Below, in pieces: positions 1-5,816 of a DNA stretch of 15,999 nucleotides. The notes under the pieces are model-generated. The model was not told the DNA's origin. It did not search any database and worked only from the letters and a program-made list of their open reading frames with translations. Source of the DNA: Verrucomicrobiota bacterium. GTDB taxonomy: Bacteria > Chlamydiota > Chlamydiia > Chlamydiales > JAEYWL01. Where the stretch lies: contig JAEYWL010000037.1 in the NCBI GenBank assembly GCA_023428915.1, positions 1 through 15,999 on the forward strand. The letters are read 5' to 3'. How positions within the stretch are numbered: position 1 is the first letter of the stretch; every line of letters begins with the position of its first letter. The position numbers and the translations under genes are program-made.

Positions 1-170
1 ACCCTGATTGCTACCTTATAATAGGCCATATTCGAGATTATTTTCTCTCTAGGAGCTCGCAAAAATCAGTAGGTCATATTATTAATATGGCCTACTGATT
101 TTCAGGGCTTCGTGCGAGCTCCTAGAGGAAAAGAACTCGAATCTGACCCTTATAAGGTAGCAATCAGGGT
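1..170. repeat. Large nested palindrome (intergenic hairpin repeat)
   Basis: Bases 1-20 (accctgattgctaccttata) are the exact reverse complement of bases 151-170. Inside these arms, 49-60 pairs perfectly with 114-125, and the core 62-81 pairs with 83-102 with one mismatch, so the whole block can fold into one long interrupted hairpin. The segment 24-34 can also pair with 85-95, giving an alternative fold. No ORF of note lies inside. The window starts exactly at the outer arm, so the palindrome may extend further left. It could be a MITE-like or REP-like element. It lies beyond the 3' end of the minus-strand gene at 274-723. Confidence 0.85.
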
Positions 171-199
171 CTTAGGGACAAGGAGACTTTGTCCCTAAG
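171..199. repeat. Perfect 11-bp stem hairpin
   Basis: Bases 171-181 (cttagggacaa) are the exact reverse complement of 189-199, with a 7-nt loop. No T-run follows on either strand, so it is not a standard intrinsic terminator. It abuts the 170-bp palindrome on its left and the GGTCC-type dispersed repeat on its right, and probably belongs to the same composite repeat. Confidence 0.75.
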
Positions 200-227
200 G
201 TCCCTGGCGTCGTTATGGTCCCTCTCC
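197..227 (+). repeat. Dispersed GGTCC-rich repeat, copy 1
   Basis: This 31-nt segment matches the reverse complement of 8217-8248 at about 28 positions with one single-base indel. The shared core reads aaggtcc-tgg-gtcgtta-ggtccct. The two copies are 8 kb apart and in opposite orientation, each a short distance past the stop codon of a minus-strand gene. This points to an intergenic interspersed repeat family; its function is unknown. Confidence 0.7.
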
Positions 228-273
228 TAGAGATACTGGCATAACACAAAATGTAAGCTTAAATCACCTGAGA

Positions 274-723
274 TTACCTGGCAATAGCCCTTAGGTCGCT
301 TATATGCTCTTCAATGCTTGATTTATCCAGCAGGCATAGATCTTTTGCCTCTTCTGCTATTATGGCGCCATTTAACTTTTCAGTTAAGTGGGGCCGTAAT
401 ATGCCTAAAAACGCAGGACTGGCAAATAGATATAATCTTGAGAACAGACCTTGCACATGTGCTTCGCAAAGGAATCTTGCTATTTCTCGTGCAAATTTTT
501 CCATTTCTTGTGATTTTGGATCGTGGCGTGATTGATACGCATGCCTGGTGACACCTCCCTTTTCAAAGTTGCGTCCTTGCCTATCAGTGACCAATTCGCT
601 GTCGCGCAATCTACTTTCAGGATGACTTAAGGAAGTTAATTCCTTTATCTCAGGAAATTTTACCAGGCGGAATATTTTTGCATCAGAACTATTAGCAACT
701 AGAACCCATGTTTGATGATTCAT
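274..723 (-). CDS. Host-attachment family protein (baeRF-like)
   Basis: A 149-aa soluble protein. It matches the pattern I know for the 'protein required for attachment to host cells' family (Pfam Host_attach, COG5622). It opens with a TWVLVANSSDAKIF strand-turn-strand. A central block HPESRLRDSELVTDRQGR (about residues 34-51) is followed by TRHAYQSRHDPK (59-70) and KFAREIARFL (76-85). The C-terminal half has LYLFASPAFLGILRPHL (97-113). The length is normal for the family. The fold is related to domain 2 of eukaryotic/archaeal release factor eRF1 (bacterial 'baeRF' proteins), so a ribosome-related role is possible and the attachment name may mislead. The ATG at 723 has an aggtg-type Shine-Dalgarno just upstream. 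The gene appears monocistronic, flanked by repeats on its 3' side. Family call is confident; function is not. Confidence 0.8.
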   Translation of the reverse strand: MNHQTWVLVANSSDAKIFRLVKFPEIKELTSLSHPESRLRDSELVTDRQGRNFEKGGVTRHAYQSRHDPKSQEMEKFAREIARFLCEAHVQGLFSRLYLFASPAFLGILRPHLTEKLNGAIIAEEAKDLCLLDKSSIEEHISDLRAIAR

Positions 724-1016
724 ACTACACCTATGAGGTTGACGGGGTTTATGCTAAAACTGCGAAAAAACACTTTACAAGACCCTTTTAGAAAGTCATA
801 CAGGGCCCAGTCATGAGATTTACTTTATGCCTTAATTATACTATATTTTTTTTAAATATTGTAGCCGTTTAGCTTATATAGATTTTACCTATATAAAAGG
901 CGGTTTATTAGAGTGTCATTGGCAAAGTAGTGGTAATAATCAAAATAGGCTTGGATCGTATTTTTAACAAAGAGGGGCAAAGCATGGTATGTTTAAAGTC
1001 CTCTATCAATCATTAA

Positions 1017-1180
1017 TAGACTTCTTGCGTAATTAGCTTTGCTTGAAAAAATTGAAGTTTTTTGAGCAGATTTATCGAAAAATTTTGAGAGCATATGAAT
1101 ACATATGGTCGAAAAATTTAGCGATATAGATGCCAAAAAAGGCAATTTTGGCAAGCAAATGTAATTACACAAGAAGTCTA
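1017..1180. mobile_element. MITE-like element, TA-flanked
   Basis: The arms 1019-1045 and 1152-1178 are 27 nt each and are reverse complements at 24 of 27 positions, starting GACTTCTTGCG and ending with its complement. A TA dinucleotide lies directly outside each arm (1017-1018 and 1179-1180), as expected for a TA target-site duplication. The ~106-bp interior has no ORF. It does hold secondary structure: catatg-aata-catatg near 1094-1109, the direct repeat tcgaaaaattt at 1075 and 1109, and gccaaaa/ttttggc at 1132-1152. This is the architecture of a non-autonomous MITE. The parent transposase is not in the window and its IS family cannot be assigned from sequence alone. Confidence 0.7.
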
Positions 1181-1205
1181 ATGCAAAAATTTGCTGATTT
1201 CAGCT

Positions 1206-1219
1206 GCATACATGTATGC
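1206..1219. repeat. 14-bp perfect palindrome
   Basis: The sequence gcatacatgtatgc is its own reverse complement. It lies 28 bp right of the MITE-like element and about 200 bp before the esterase start. It could be an operator for a dimeric regulator or a chance palindrome in AT-rich DNA; nothing decides between them. Confidence 0.35.
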
Positions 1220-1420
1220 TGGTCCAAAAAAATTATAGAGCAAAAAAGTAATGCTTAATAACTTAATGTTTAGAGCTTTCATATAACAACTCCACTGTAC
1301 TTAAGGAATTTACTTTATTCCTTATATAAGCATATTACTATTTATTTTATTTAATTTTCAATATTTTCTTTATTGATTTAAATGAATATTTTTTTTAAAA
1401 AGTAAAAAAAATGGAGTTTT

Positions 1421-2299
1421 ATGAAAAAATATCTAAATTTCCTATTAATCTTAATGCTTCCCCCCCTTTTGACTGCATCTCCTCTTCCTCCAGATAATCT
1501 TCCCTATATGCCTTGGAATCACCCACGCCAGTCAATCCCAAAAGGACAAGTCTATCATTCGTTTTATTATAGTAAGGCGCATGACAATCTGCGTGATGTC
1601 TGGGTGTACACTCCCCCGTACTATGATAAACACAATCGCAACTCCTACCCTCTGCTAGTAGTCTTAGATGGCGCTGCCTATGTAAGGGATTGGATGGCTG
1701 CGCCGGTAATTTTAGACAATTTAATTGGAGAATGCCGTTTACAACCTATGGTAGCCTTATTTGTTGGCAGCATTGAGCAGCCGGTCAGGGAAATAGAGAA
1801 GAAACCATGCGATGACAAATTCGCTGATTTTTTGGCTAATGAATTAATTCCATGGCTTGCAAGCATGTATAATGTGAGTCCCAACCCAGCTAAAACTATT
1901 ATTGCCGGCTCAAGCATGGGGGGATTAGCTGCCTGTTATGCTGCTATGAAGCACCCTGAACGTTTCGGCAACGTCATTTGCCAATCCGGAGCTTTTTGGT
2001 GGCGGCCCGATGCTAGTTGTAATGAAGAATGGTTTATTGAGCGCTTTGCTAAAAATCCAAAAATCCCCACTAAATTTTATTTAGATGTGGGCAACCAAGA
2101 GGTAAATTTAAACTACGGCAGTCCTTCCGCATTACAGGCAAATCGAGACTTCCATAACATGCTGAAGGAAAAAAAATATTGGGTCTATTATCGGGAGGTC
2201 TGCGGCGATCATGAGTATGACAGCTGGCGGGCCACTTTTCCAATTGCTTTACAGGTAATAAACTTTCAAGCATTTCCTAAACCTTATTATTCCCCTTAA
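1421..2299 (+). CDS. Secreted alpha/beta-hydrolase esterase (Fes/IroE/esterase D-like)
   Basis: A 292-aa protein with an N-terminal signal peptide (KK then a hydrophobic core, residues 4-19, followed by a Pro-rich segment). The mature part has the putative-esterase (PF00756) layout: YPLLVVLDGAAYVRDW (76-91), a nucleophile elbow GSSMGG (163-168, Ser165), KFYLDVGNQE (218-227) where the acidic triad member is expected (Asp222 or Glu227), and GDHEYDSWR (262-270) with His264 as the likely catalytic base. The G-x-H-x-x-x-x-W-R ending is typical of enterochelin-esterase-type enzymes. The substrate cannot be read from sequence: family members act on siderophore esters, S-formylglutathione or carbohydrate esters, and export argues against the cytosolic roles. 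The ATG at 1421 has a tggag Shine-Dalgarno four bases upstream. No terminator follows, so read-through into the PEP-CTERM gene is possible. Confidence 0.85.
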   Translation: MKKYLNFLLILMLPPLLTASPLPPDNLPYMPWNHPRQSIPKGQVYHSFYYSKAHDNLRDVWVYTPPYYDKHNRNSYPLLVVLDGAAYVRDWMAAPVILDNLIGECRLQPMVALFVGSIEQPVREIEKKPCDDKFADFLANELIPWLASMYNVSPNPAKTIIAGSSMGGLAACYAAMKHPERFGNVICQSGAFWWRPDASCNEEWFIERFAKNPKIPTKFYLDVGNQEVNLNYGSPSALQANRDFHNMLKEKKYWVYYREVCGDHEYDSWRATFPIALQVINFQAFPKPYYSP

Positions 2300-2409
2300 C
2301 TACATAGCGTTTATTTTGTTAAAAAAATAGTTTTAATAATTAAAATTTAGTTTAAATATAAATTTATATTTGATAGCCTAGTATTAGACATGTAATGTAT
2401 TTATAAAAA

Positions 2410-2442
2410 AGTAATTTTATGAATAAGAGTAATTTTATGAAT
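2410..2442 (+). repeat. Tandem duplication of a translation-start segment
   Basis: The 15-mer agtaattttatgaat occurs at 2410-2424 and again at 2428-2442, a period of 18 bp (six codons), so two in-frame ATGs (2419 and 2437) have the same immediate context. The second ATG aligns with the start of the downstream paralogue. Confidence 0.8.
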
Positions 2443-3096
2443 ATTAGATATTTAGTTTTTACATTAATAATGCTTACAAGTTTTAGTGCTGCATCTCTTA
2501 ATGCTATTGCACTCGGTACTAATTCCCAACAAAGCCTCGGGCTTTCTTTCGGCCCTACTTTTGGGTATACTTTTTTGGCAACGCAAAATTTTAAAATCAC
2601 TGCTCTGGGTTATATCCCCCCTCCCGGTAGTACCGGCTTTGTCACTCAAACCGTGGATTTTTGGAGTAGTACTAAAGCAGCATGGGGCAGCTCAAATCCT
2701 GGCATAAACACTAAACTTGCTTCTGCTGTTGTAGTGTACAATGGCCCTACCTCTTTCTCCTCAGCAGGCTATTGGTATGCACCTCTTGCAACACCCATAA
2801 CAATTGCCGCGGGTCAATATTACTCCTTATCTGCCAGTGTAGCTATAGCGACCGGAACGAGAATGGGATATTGGACCCCTATAAGCGGCATTCAAATTAC
2901 TCAGGCAATTATGGGGTTTACAGCAGGGTCTATAAATACCAATTATGCTTCCTCGATAGGCGGAACTGCCAAGCCTATTAATGTAAATGCCTGGCTAGAG
3001 CCTTTGGCTACACCAGAACCTGCTACTTATCTAATGTTAGGGTCATTAGTAGCAGTTAGCTCTATTGCGATTTATAAGAGAAGAAAACTGGCCTAA
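2437..3096 (+). CDS. PEP-CTERM sorting-domain secreted protein, copy 1
   Basis: 219 aa from the ATG at 2437 (225 aa if the upstream in-frame ATG at 2419 is used). I chose 2437 because MNIRYLVFTLIM then aligns without gaps to MNIKLILIVLSL of the downstream paralogue. Parts in order: a signal peptide (1 to about 25, cleavage near LNAIA); a Gly/Thr/Tyr-rich, beta-type domain with FKITALGY (52-59), a V-x-x-W strand (73-76), GPTSFSSAGYWYAPLATPIT (103-122) and GQYYSLSAS (126-134), a layout that reminds me of DUF4082; then the sorting signal ATPEPATYLMLGS (191-203), a hydrophobic helix, and the basic tail YKRRKLA. In other bacteria this tripartite tail is recognised by an exosortase (EpsH/XrtA family), which anchors or releases the protein at the cell surface. 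No exosortase is in the window. Followed by an intrinsic terminator. Confidence 0.85.
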   Translation: MNIRYLVFTLIMLTSFSAASLNAIALGTNSQQSLGLSFGPTFGYTFLATQNFKITALGYIPPPGSTGFVTQTVDFWSSTKAAWGSSNPGINTKLASAVVVYNGPTSFSSAGYWYAPLATPITIAAGQYYSLSASVAIATGTRMGYWTPISGIQITQAIMGFTAGSINTNYASSIGGTAKPINVNAWLEPLATPEPATYLMLGSLVAVSSIAIYKRRKLA

Positions 3097-3161
3097 AAAA
3101 ACTGGTTTTCTGATCTGAAATCCCTCAATTGTAAAATTGAGGGATTTTTTTGCGAAAAAAA
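3073..3161 (+). repeat. Duplicated PEP-CTERM 3' block, copy 1
   Basis: This ~89-bp block encodes the last residues (YKRRKLA), the stop codon and the terminator hairpin. It matches 3941-4029 with only one substitution and one T-run length difference. The coding sequences upstream are far more diverged, so the block looks recently copied or homogenised. Confidence 0.85.
3118..3151 (+). terminator. Rho-independent terminator after PEP-CTERM copy 1
   Basis: A 13-bp perfect stem (3118-3130 with 3135-3147, aaatccctcaatt), a 4-nt loop (gtaa) and a run of seven T at 3145-3151, beginning 21 bases after the stop codon. Confidence 0.92.
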
Positions 3162-3187
3162 ATTCGCCAATTCTTCTTATTTACCGG

Positions 3188-3227
3188 AATAAGGAAATGC
3201 GAACTTTAGAAACAAACTTTCCTTATT
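3188..3227. repeat. 10-bp inverted repeat upstream of PEP-CTERM copy 2
   Basis: The arms aataaggaaa (3188-3197) and tttccttatt (3218-3227) are exact reverse complements around a 20-nt spacer, about 90 bases before the start at 3320. A similar taaggaat/attcctta hairpin (1302-1324) lies before the esterase gene. A shared operator or mRNA structure is possible but not shown. Confidence 0.4.
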
Positions 3228-3319
3228 GATTTAAAATTTATAATAATTTAAATTAAAATTAAGATTATGTGTGTTATTTTAAAAACCAGACAGCGAAAAT
3301 ATTAAAAAGAAGAATTATT

Positions 3320-3964
3320 ATGAATATAAAACTCATATTAATTGTACTAAGTTTAATTGTAGCTAATTTAAGTTATACACAGGTTCAGGCAGCTGCATTT
3401 GCAACAGGGACCCAAGCTGGCGGATTTTCTGTTGGAGCGGTTTATGGCTATACTATTTTAACAACGCAAACATTTCAAATAACCGCCCTTGGTTACAAAG
3501 AACTAGGGGGCACTTGGGGTAATAACCCCTCACGTACCGTAAGCTTATGGAAAAGTCCTGTTGGTTCATGGGGCTACAATAGTTCAGTTATTAATACTCT
3601 GCTAAGCACTATAAATGTAGTAAAAAATGGACCCACTTCGTTTTTATCCGGCGGGTATTGGTACACTCCTCTTGCCACCCCTGTAACGATTACCCCGGGT
3701 TATTATACTGTTGCTGCCTCTGAACCAAGTTTTAATAGTGTATTTGGAACCTGGTCCCAACTTACTAATGGAATTAATATAACGCAGTATATTACAGGTG
3801 ATAGTACCTCCATACAATCAAATGTTTTTGCTTTTACGAATGGCAGAATACCAATTGCCCCAAACTTTTGGCTGGCAACCCCTGAACCCGCTACCTACTT
3901 AATGCTTGGATCTTTAATTGCGATAAGCGCTGTTATACTATATAAGAGAAGAAAACTGGCCTAA
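3320..3964 (+). CDS. PEP-CTERM sorting-domain secreted protein, copy 2
   Basis: 214 aa from the ATG at 3320. An in-frame ATG at 3269 would add 17 residues (MCYFKNQTAKILKRRII), but these are absent from the paralogue and lie before the hydrophobic signal, and aagaag upstream of 3320 can serve as ribosome-binding site. Parts: a signal peptide ending near QVQAAA (22-27); a beta-type domain with FQITALGY (52-59), VSLW (74-77), GPTSFLSGGYWYTPLATPVT (104-123) and GYYTVAAS (127-134); the sorting signal ATPEPATYLMLGS (186-198), a transmembrane helix and YKRRKLA. It shares length, layout and the GPTSF...GYWY.PLATP block with copy 1 but is well diverged in between, so it is an old duplication with a nearly identical 3' end. 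Its own upstream spacer follows the copy 1 terminator, so it is probably transcribed separately. Confidence 0.86.
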   Translation: MNIKLILIVLSLIVANLSYTQVQAAAFATGTQAGGFSVGAVYGYTILTTQTFQITALGYKELGGTWGNNPSRTVSLWKSPVGSWGYNSSVINTLLSTINVVKNGPTSFLSGGYWYTPLATPVTITPGYYTVAASEPSFNSVFGTWSQLTNGINITQYITGDSTSIQSNVFAFTNGRIPIAPNFWLATPEPATYLMLGSLIAISAVILYKRRKLA

Positions 3965-4029
3965 AACAACTGGTTTTCTGATCTGAAATCCCTCAATTGT
4001 AAAATTGAGGGATTTTTTTTGCGAAAAAA
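3941..4029 (+). repeat. Duplicated PEP-CTERM 3' block, copy 2
   Basis: Near-exact copy of 3073-3161: the same tail codons, stop, 21-base spacer and terminator stem. It differs by one A-to-C change just after the stop and one extra T in the T-run. Similarity stops after the gcgaaaaaaa that follows the T-run. Confidence 0.85.
3986..4020 (+). terminator. Rho-independent terminator after PEP-CTERM copy 2
   Basis: The same 13-bp stem as copy 1 (3986-3998 with 4003-4015), a gtaa loop, and eight T at 4013-4020. It faces the minus-strand terminator at 4024-4049, so transcripts converge here. Confidence 0.92.
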
Positions 4030-4049
4030 ACCCGCCGATTGGCGGGTTT
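4024..4049 (-). terminator. Rho-independent terminator of the minus-strand pair 4055-5686
   Basis: On the minus strand a 9-bp GC-rich stem (4049-4041 with 4036-4028, ggcgggttt-type arms, 4-nt loop) runs directly into seven T (4030-4024). It starts six bases past the stop codon of the gene at 4055-4894, so it ends that operon. Confidence 0.9.
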
Positions 4050-4054
4050 AAAGA

Positions 4055-4894
4055 CTATACTTTGTTTGCTGGGTAACGATTGTCGTAGATTAAGCGAGCT
4101 ACCGGAGCAGTATTTCCAACCACAACGAGAAGTTGGAAAGCAAAGGTGGCAGTCAGTCCAGCCCAGAAGCCTAAGCTGCCTGAGAACGCTATCATAGCAA
4201 CTTTGGTCACATCGCTTGCGATTTTTAAATAGCAAGAGCTGTGTTTATGCTGTTTTTGAATATCCCCTAGGATCTTGAAAATCTCTACTAGGCCAAAACT
4301 AACTCCTATGACTTGTGTCCAGCATTTGATGTGATTCACAGTGACTTTTCCTGCAAATTCAAATACTACCGCAAAAAAGCGCTGGGTGCCTGTTTTTTGT
4401 GCAATAAAAGCAAAAAACTGGATAACCGGCCTGATGAATTTGGAACCAGCGGTAATTTTATCTACAAGCTGTTGTTTTTGCAGATACAATAAAGCTTCAA
4501 AAGAATCACTGACGGCCAAGAAGACCAAGGATATTTTACTAATAGCATTTGCTTTAGAATAGTCCCTGCAGAGTTTTTGACCGCTGCCAAAAATATGGAA
4601 AGCGCCAAACGTTTCAGCAACAGATTTTAGCGTAGTTTCTGCAGCAGTTATGCAAATCACTTTTGATTCAGATAAGACTATTTGAAAATTATTGCAGAGC
4701 CACTTTCCCATGGAAATGTTGGCTGATATCCACTTGGTTGTTTTTTCGAGCCCTTTTGTGTTTTGAACTAAGAAAGCCACATCATTAATTACTGTATAGG
4801 CAGTTTTTTTAACTTCTTGCAAGGCCTCAGTAAAGTTAGCCGGTCCTGGAATAGTGAGCGGCTTATAGTTGCCGTAGACAGCAGTAGTATTCAT
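4055..4894 (-). CDS. Inc-like hydrophobic paralogue A
   Basis: 279 aa, no recognised enzymatic motif. It begins with a short polar stretch (1-20) and no signal peptide, continues as an amphipathic helical body with hydrophobic patches (about 120-128, 155-165 and 193-209), and ends with a two-lobed hydrophobic segment, about 230-260, with SGSLG at 238-242 near the turn. The last ~65 residues align with paralogue C (6451-7263): DIQKQ/IQDMKK, then ASDVTKVAMIAFSGSLG against ACDIAKLAVIILSGSLG, then a shared TVYD/LIYDN ending. It is downstream of paralogue B with a 27-bp gap and its own gagga ribosome-binding site, so the two are co-transcribed. The two-lobed hydrophobic element resembles chlamydial inclusion-membrane (Inc) proteins, which are type III secreted, but its C-terminal place is unusual. 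Function unknown. Confidence 0.75.
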   Translation of the reverse strand: MNTTAVYGNYKPLTIPGPANFTEALQEVKKTAYTVINDVAFLVQNTKGLEKTTKWISANISMGKWLCNNFQIVLSESKVICITAAETTLKSVAETFGAFHIFGSGQKLCRDYSKANAISKISLVFLAVSDSFEALLYLQKQQLVDKITAGSKFIRPVIQFFAFIAQKTGTQRFFAVVFEFAGKVTVNHIKCWTQVIGVSFGLVEIFKILGDIQKQHKHSSCYLKIASDVTKVAMIAFSGSLGFWAGLTATFAFQLLVVVGNTAPVARLIYDNRYPANKV

Positions 4895-4921
4895 AATATC
4901 CTCATATTCTCAAGATTTAGC

Positions 4922-5686
4922 TTATTTATTTACTTTGTGGTACATCTTAACAGCATCCATAATGGCGGCCGTTAGTCGCAGAGCAATGACCAAACCGCCG
5001 GTCATGCTTGCCAGCATGGCTAACTGGAATAAAATTTCAGGGGCTGCATGGGCTAGTTGCAGCTTGGCATCCAAAATTTCTTTTCCTTGTATCCAATTAT
5101 TCACACTTACAATACCTAGTAAGAAAAAGCCAACAACCGCTGTTTGACGGGCTACTCTTTCCAAAGCAAGATCTTTTACACACACGAAAGCGCGCACCCC
5201 AAAAATTGACGTGTTGCCTATTTTCGCTTGTACAACTCCCCAGCTCACAAGCTTTAAACGATCGCCTACCAGCATCATCATGCTGCAGACATTGCTTGCC
5301 ATTAAGGAAACCATTCCAACAAATTTGCAAATCCCTTCATTCCAGAGTTGTTTTAAGGCCCCTTCAGCAATCTCGCGAATATCGCCAAAAGACTGAACAC
5401 CGTCTACATACTCATCTAGAATATCAAGGGTTGCTGTAATGCGAAGAGCCTTTTCGCTAACATAAACTTCAACTGCAATCGCAAGTGCTTTAAACACTTT
5501 TACTATTTTTTGTACAGATTCTGCGCCTTTGTCTGAATGGGTCACCATTCTAGCTACGCCATTTGCCTGGCGAATGAGAGGAACTTCTGACCAGGAACGC
5601 TTATCATCTTTTTTATCGTTGGGCTTTGGCTGCGGCGGCAATGGCTGCGGCTGTCCTGGCGCTGGAACGCGAATTGGTGGAGTCAT
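4922..5686 (-). CDS. Inc-like hydrophobic paralogue B
   Basis: 254 aa. The first 30 residues are Pro-rich then charged (APGQPQPLPPQPKPNDKK, 9-26), with no signal peptide, in a style often seen in type III secretion substrates. Helical body with hydrophobic patches at 121-141 and 182-196, and a two-lobed hydrophobic stretch at about 216-246. It resembles paralogue D (7279-8034) weakly: LRITATLDILDEYVDGVQSFGDI (81-103) against the D segment at 82-101, and a C-terminal block (about 188-250) with the same spacing of helix, IQ motif, two-lobed helix and basic end. First gene of a two-gene operon with paralogue A, behind a strong predicted promoter (5760-5788). An aggag site lies about 11 bases before the ATG, a rather long gap. 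Function unknown; a membrane-inserted or secreted host-interaction protein is the best guess. Confidence 0.72.
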   Translation of the reverse strand: MTPPIRVPAPGQPQPLPPQPKPNDKKDDKRSWSEVPLIRQANGVARMVTHSDKGAESVQKIVKVFKALAIAVEVYVSEKALRITATLDILDEYVDGVQSFGDIREIAEGALKQLWNEGICKFVGMVSLMASNVCSMMMLVGDRLKLVSWGVVQAKIGNTSIFGVRAFVCVKDLALERVARQTAVVGFFLLGIVSVNNWIQGKEILDAKLQLAHAAPEILFQLAMLASMTGGLVIALRLTAAIMDAVKMYHKVNK

Positions 5687-5759
5687 CTTATTTTAGTCTC
5701 CTAAACTACTTAATTCAGATGGTTCCCAGGTTGTAAGCATTTAACCCCCTGGAGGTAAA

Positions 5760-5788
5760 ACTATACCAGTCTCTTTACTTTGAGTCAA
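5760..5788 (-). promoter_or_regulatory. Sigma-70/sigma-66-type promoter of the B-A operon
   Basis: On the minus strand: TTGACT (5788-5783), a 17-bp spacer, TATAGT (5765-5760). That is five of six consensus bases at both boxes with ideal spacing. It predicts a start near 5753 and a leader of about 67 bases before the ATG at 5686. Confidence 0.75.
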
Positions 5789-5816
5789 TACTAAATAAAT
5801 ATATTATTAATAGAGT

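Larger units (their letters stand above)
724..1420. other. AT-rich intergenic region, ~700 bp, with MITE-like insert
   Basis: No credible gene is seen. The left part lies upstream of the minus-strand gene starting at 723 and contains a minus-strand TATAAT (plus bases 835-840) that could be a -10 box; no good -35 accompanies it. The middle (1017-1180) is a MITE-like inverted-repeat element. To its right is a 14-bp perfect palindrome, gcatacatgtatgc (1206-1219). A hairpin follows with an 8-bp stem, taaggaat at 1302-1309 pairing with 1317-1324, about 100 bases before the esterase. The last ~100 bases are extremely AT-rich, and a tggag ribosome-binding site sits at 1412-1416. Confidence 0.6.

Noticed and set aside
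2370..2392. Possible promoter TTGATA-17-TAATGT before PEP-CTERM copy 1
   Set aside because: The -10 matches consensus at only three of six positions; too weak to annotate in AT-rich DNA.
3269..3319. N-terminal extension MCYFKNQTAKILKRRII of PEP-CTERM copy 2
   Set aside because: The paralogue lacks it, it would place a charged stretch before the signal peptide, and the ATG at 3320 aligns with the copy 1 start.
5008..5439. 143-aa plus-strand ORF opposite paralogue B
   Set aside because: Antisense shadow; no ribosome-binding site, and its composition follows the complementary frame.
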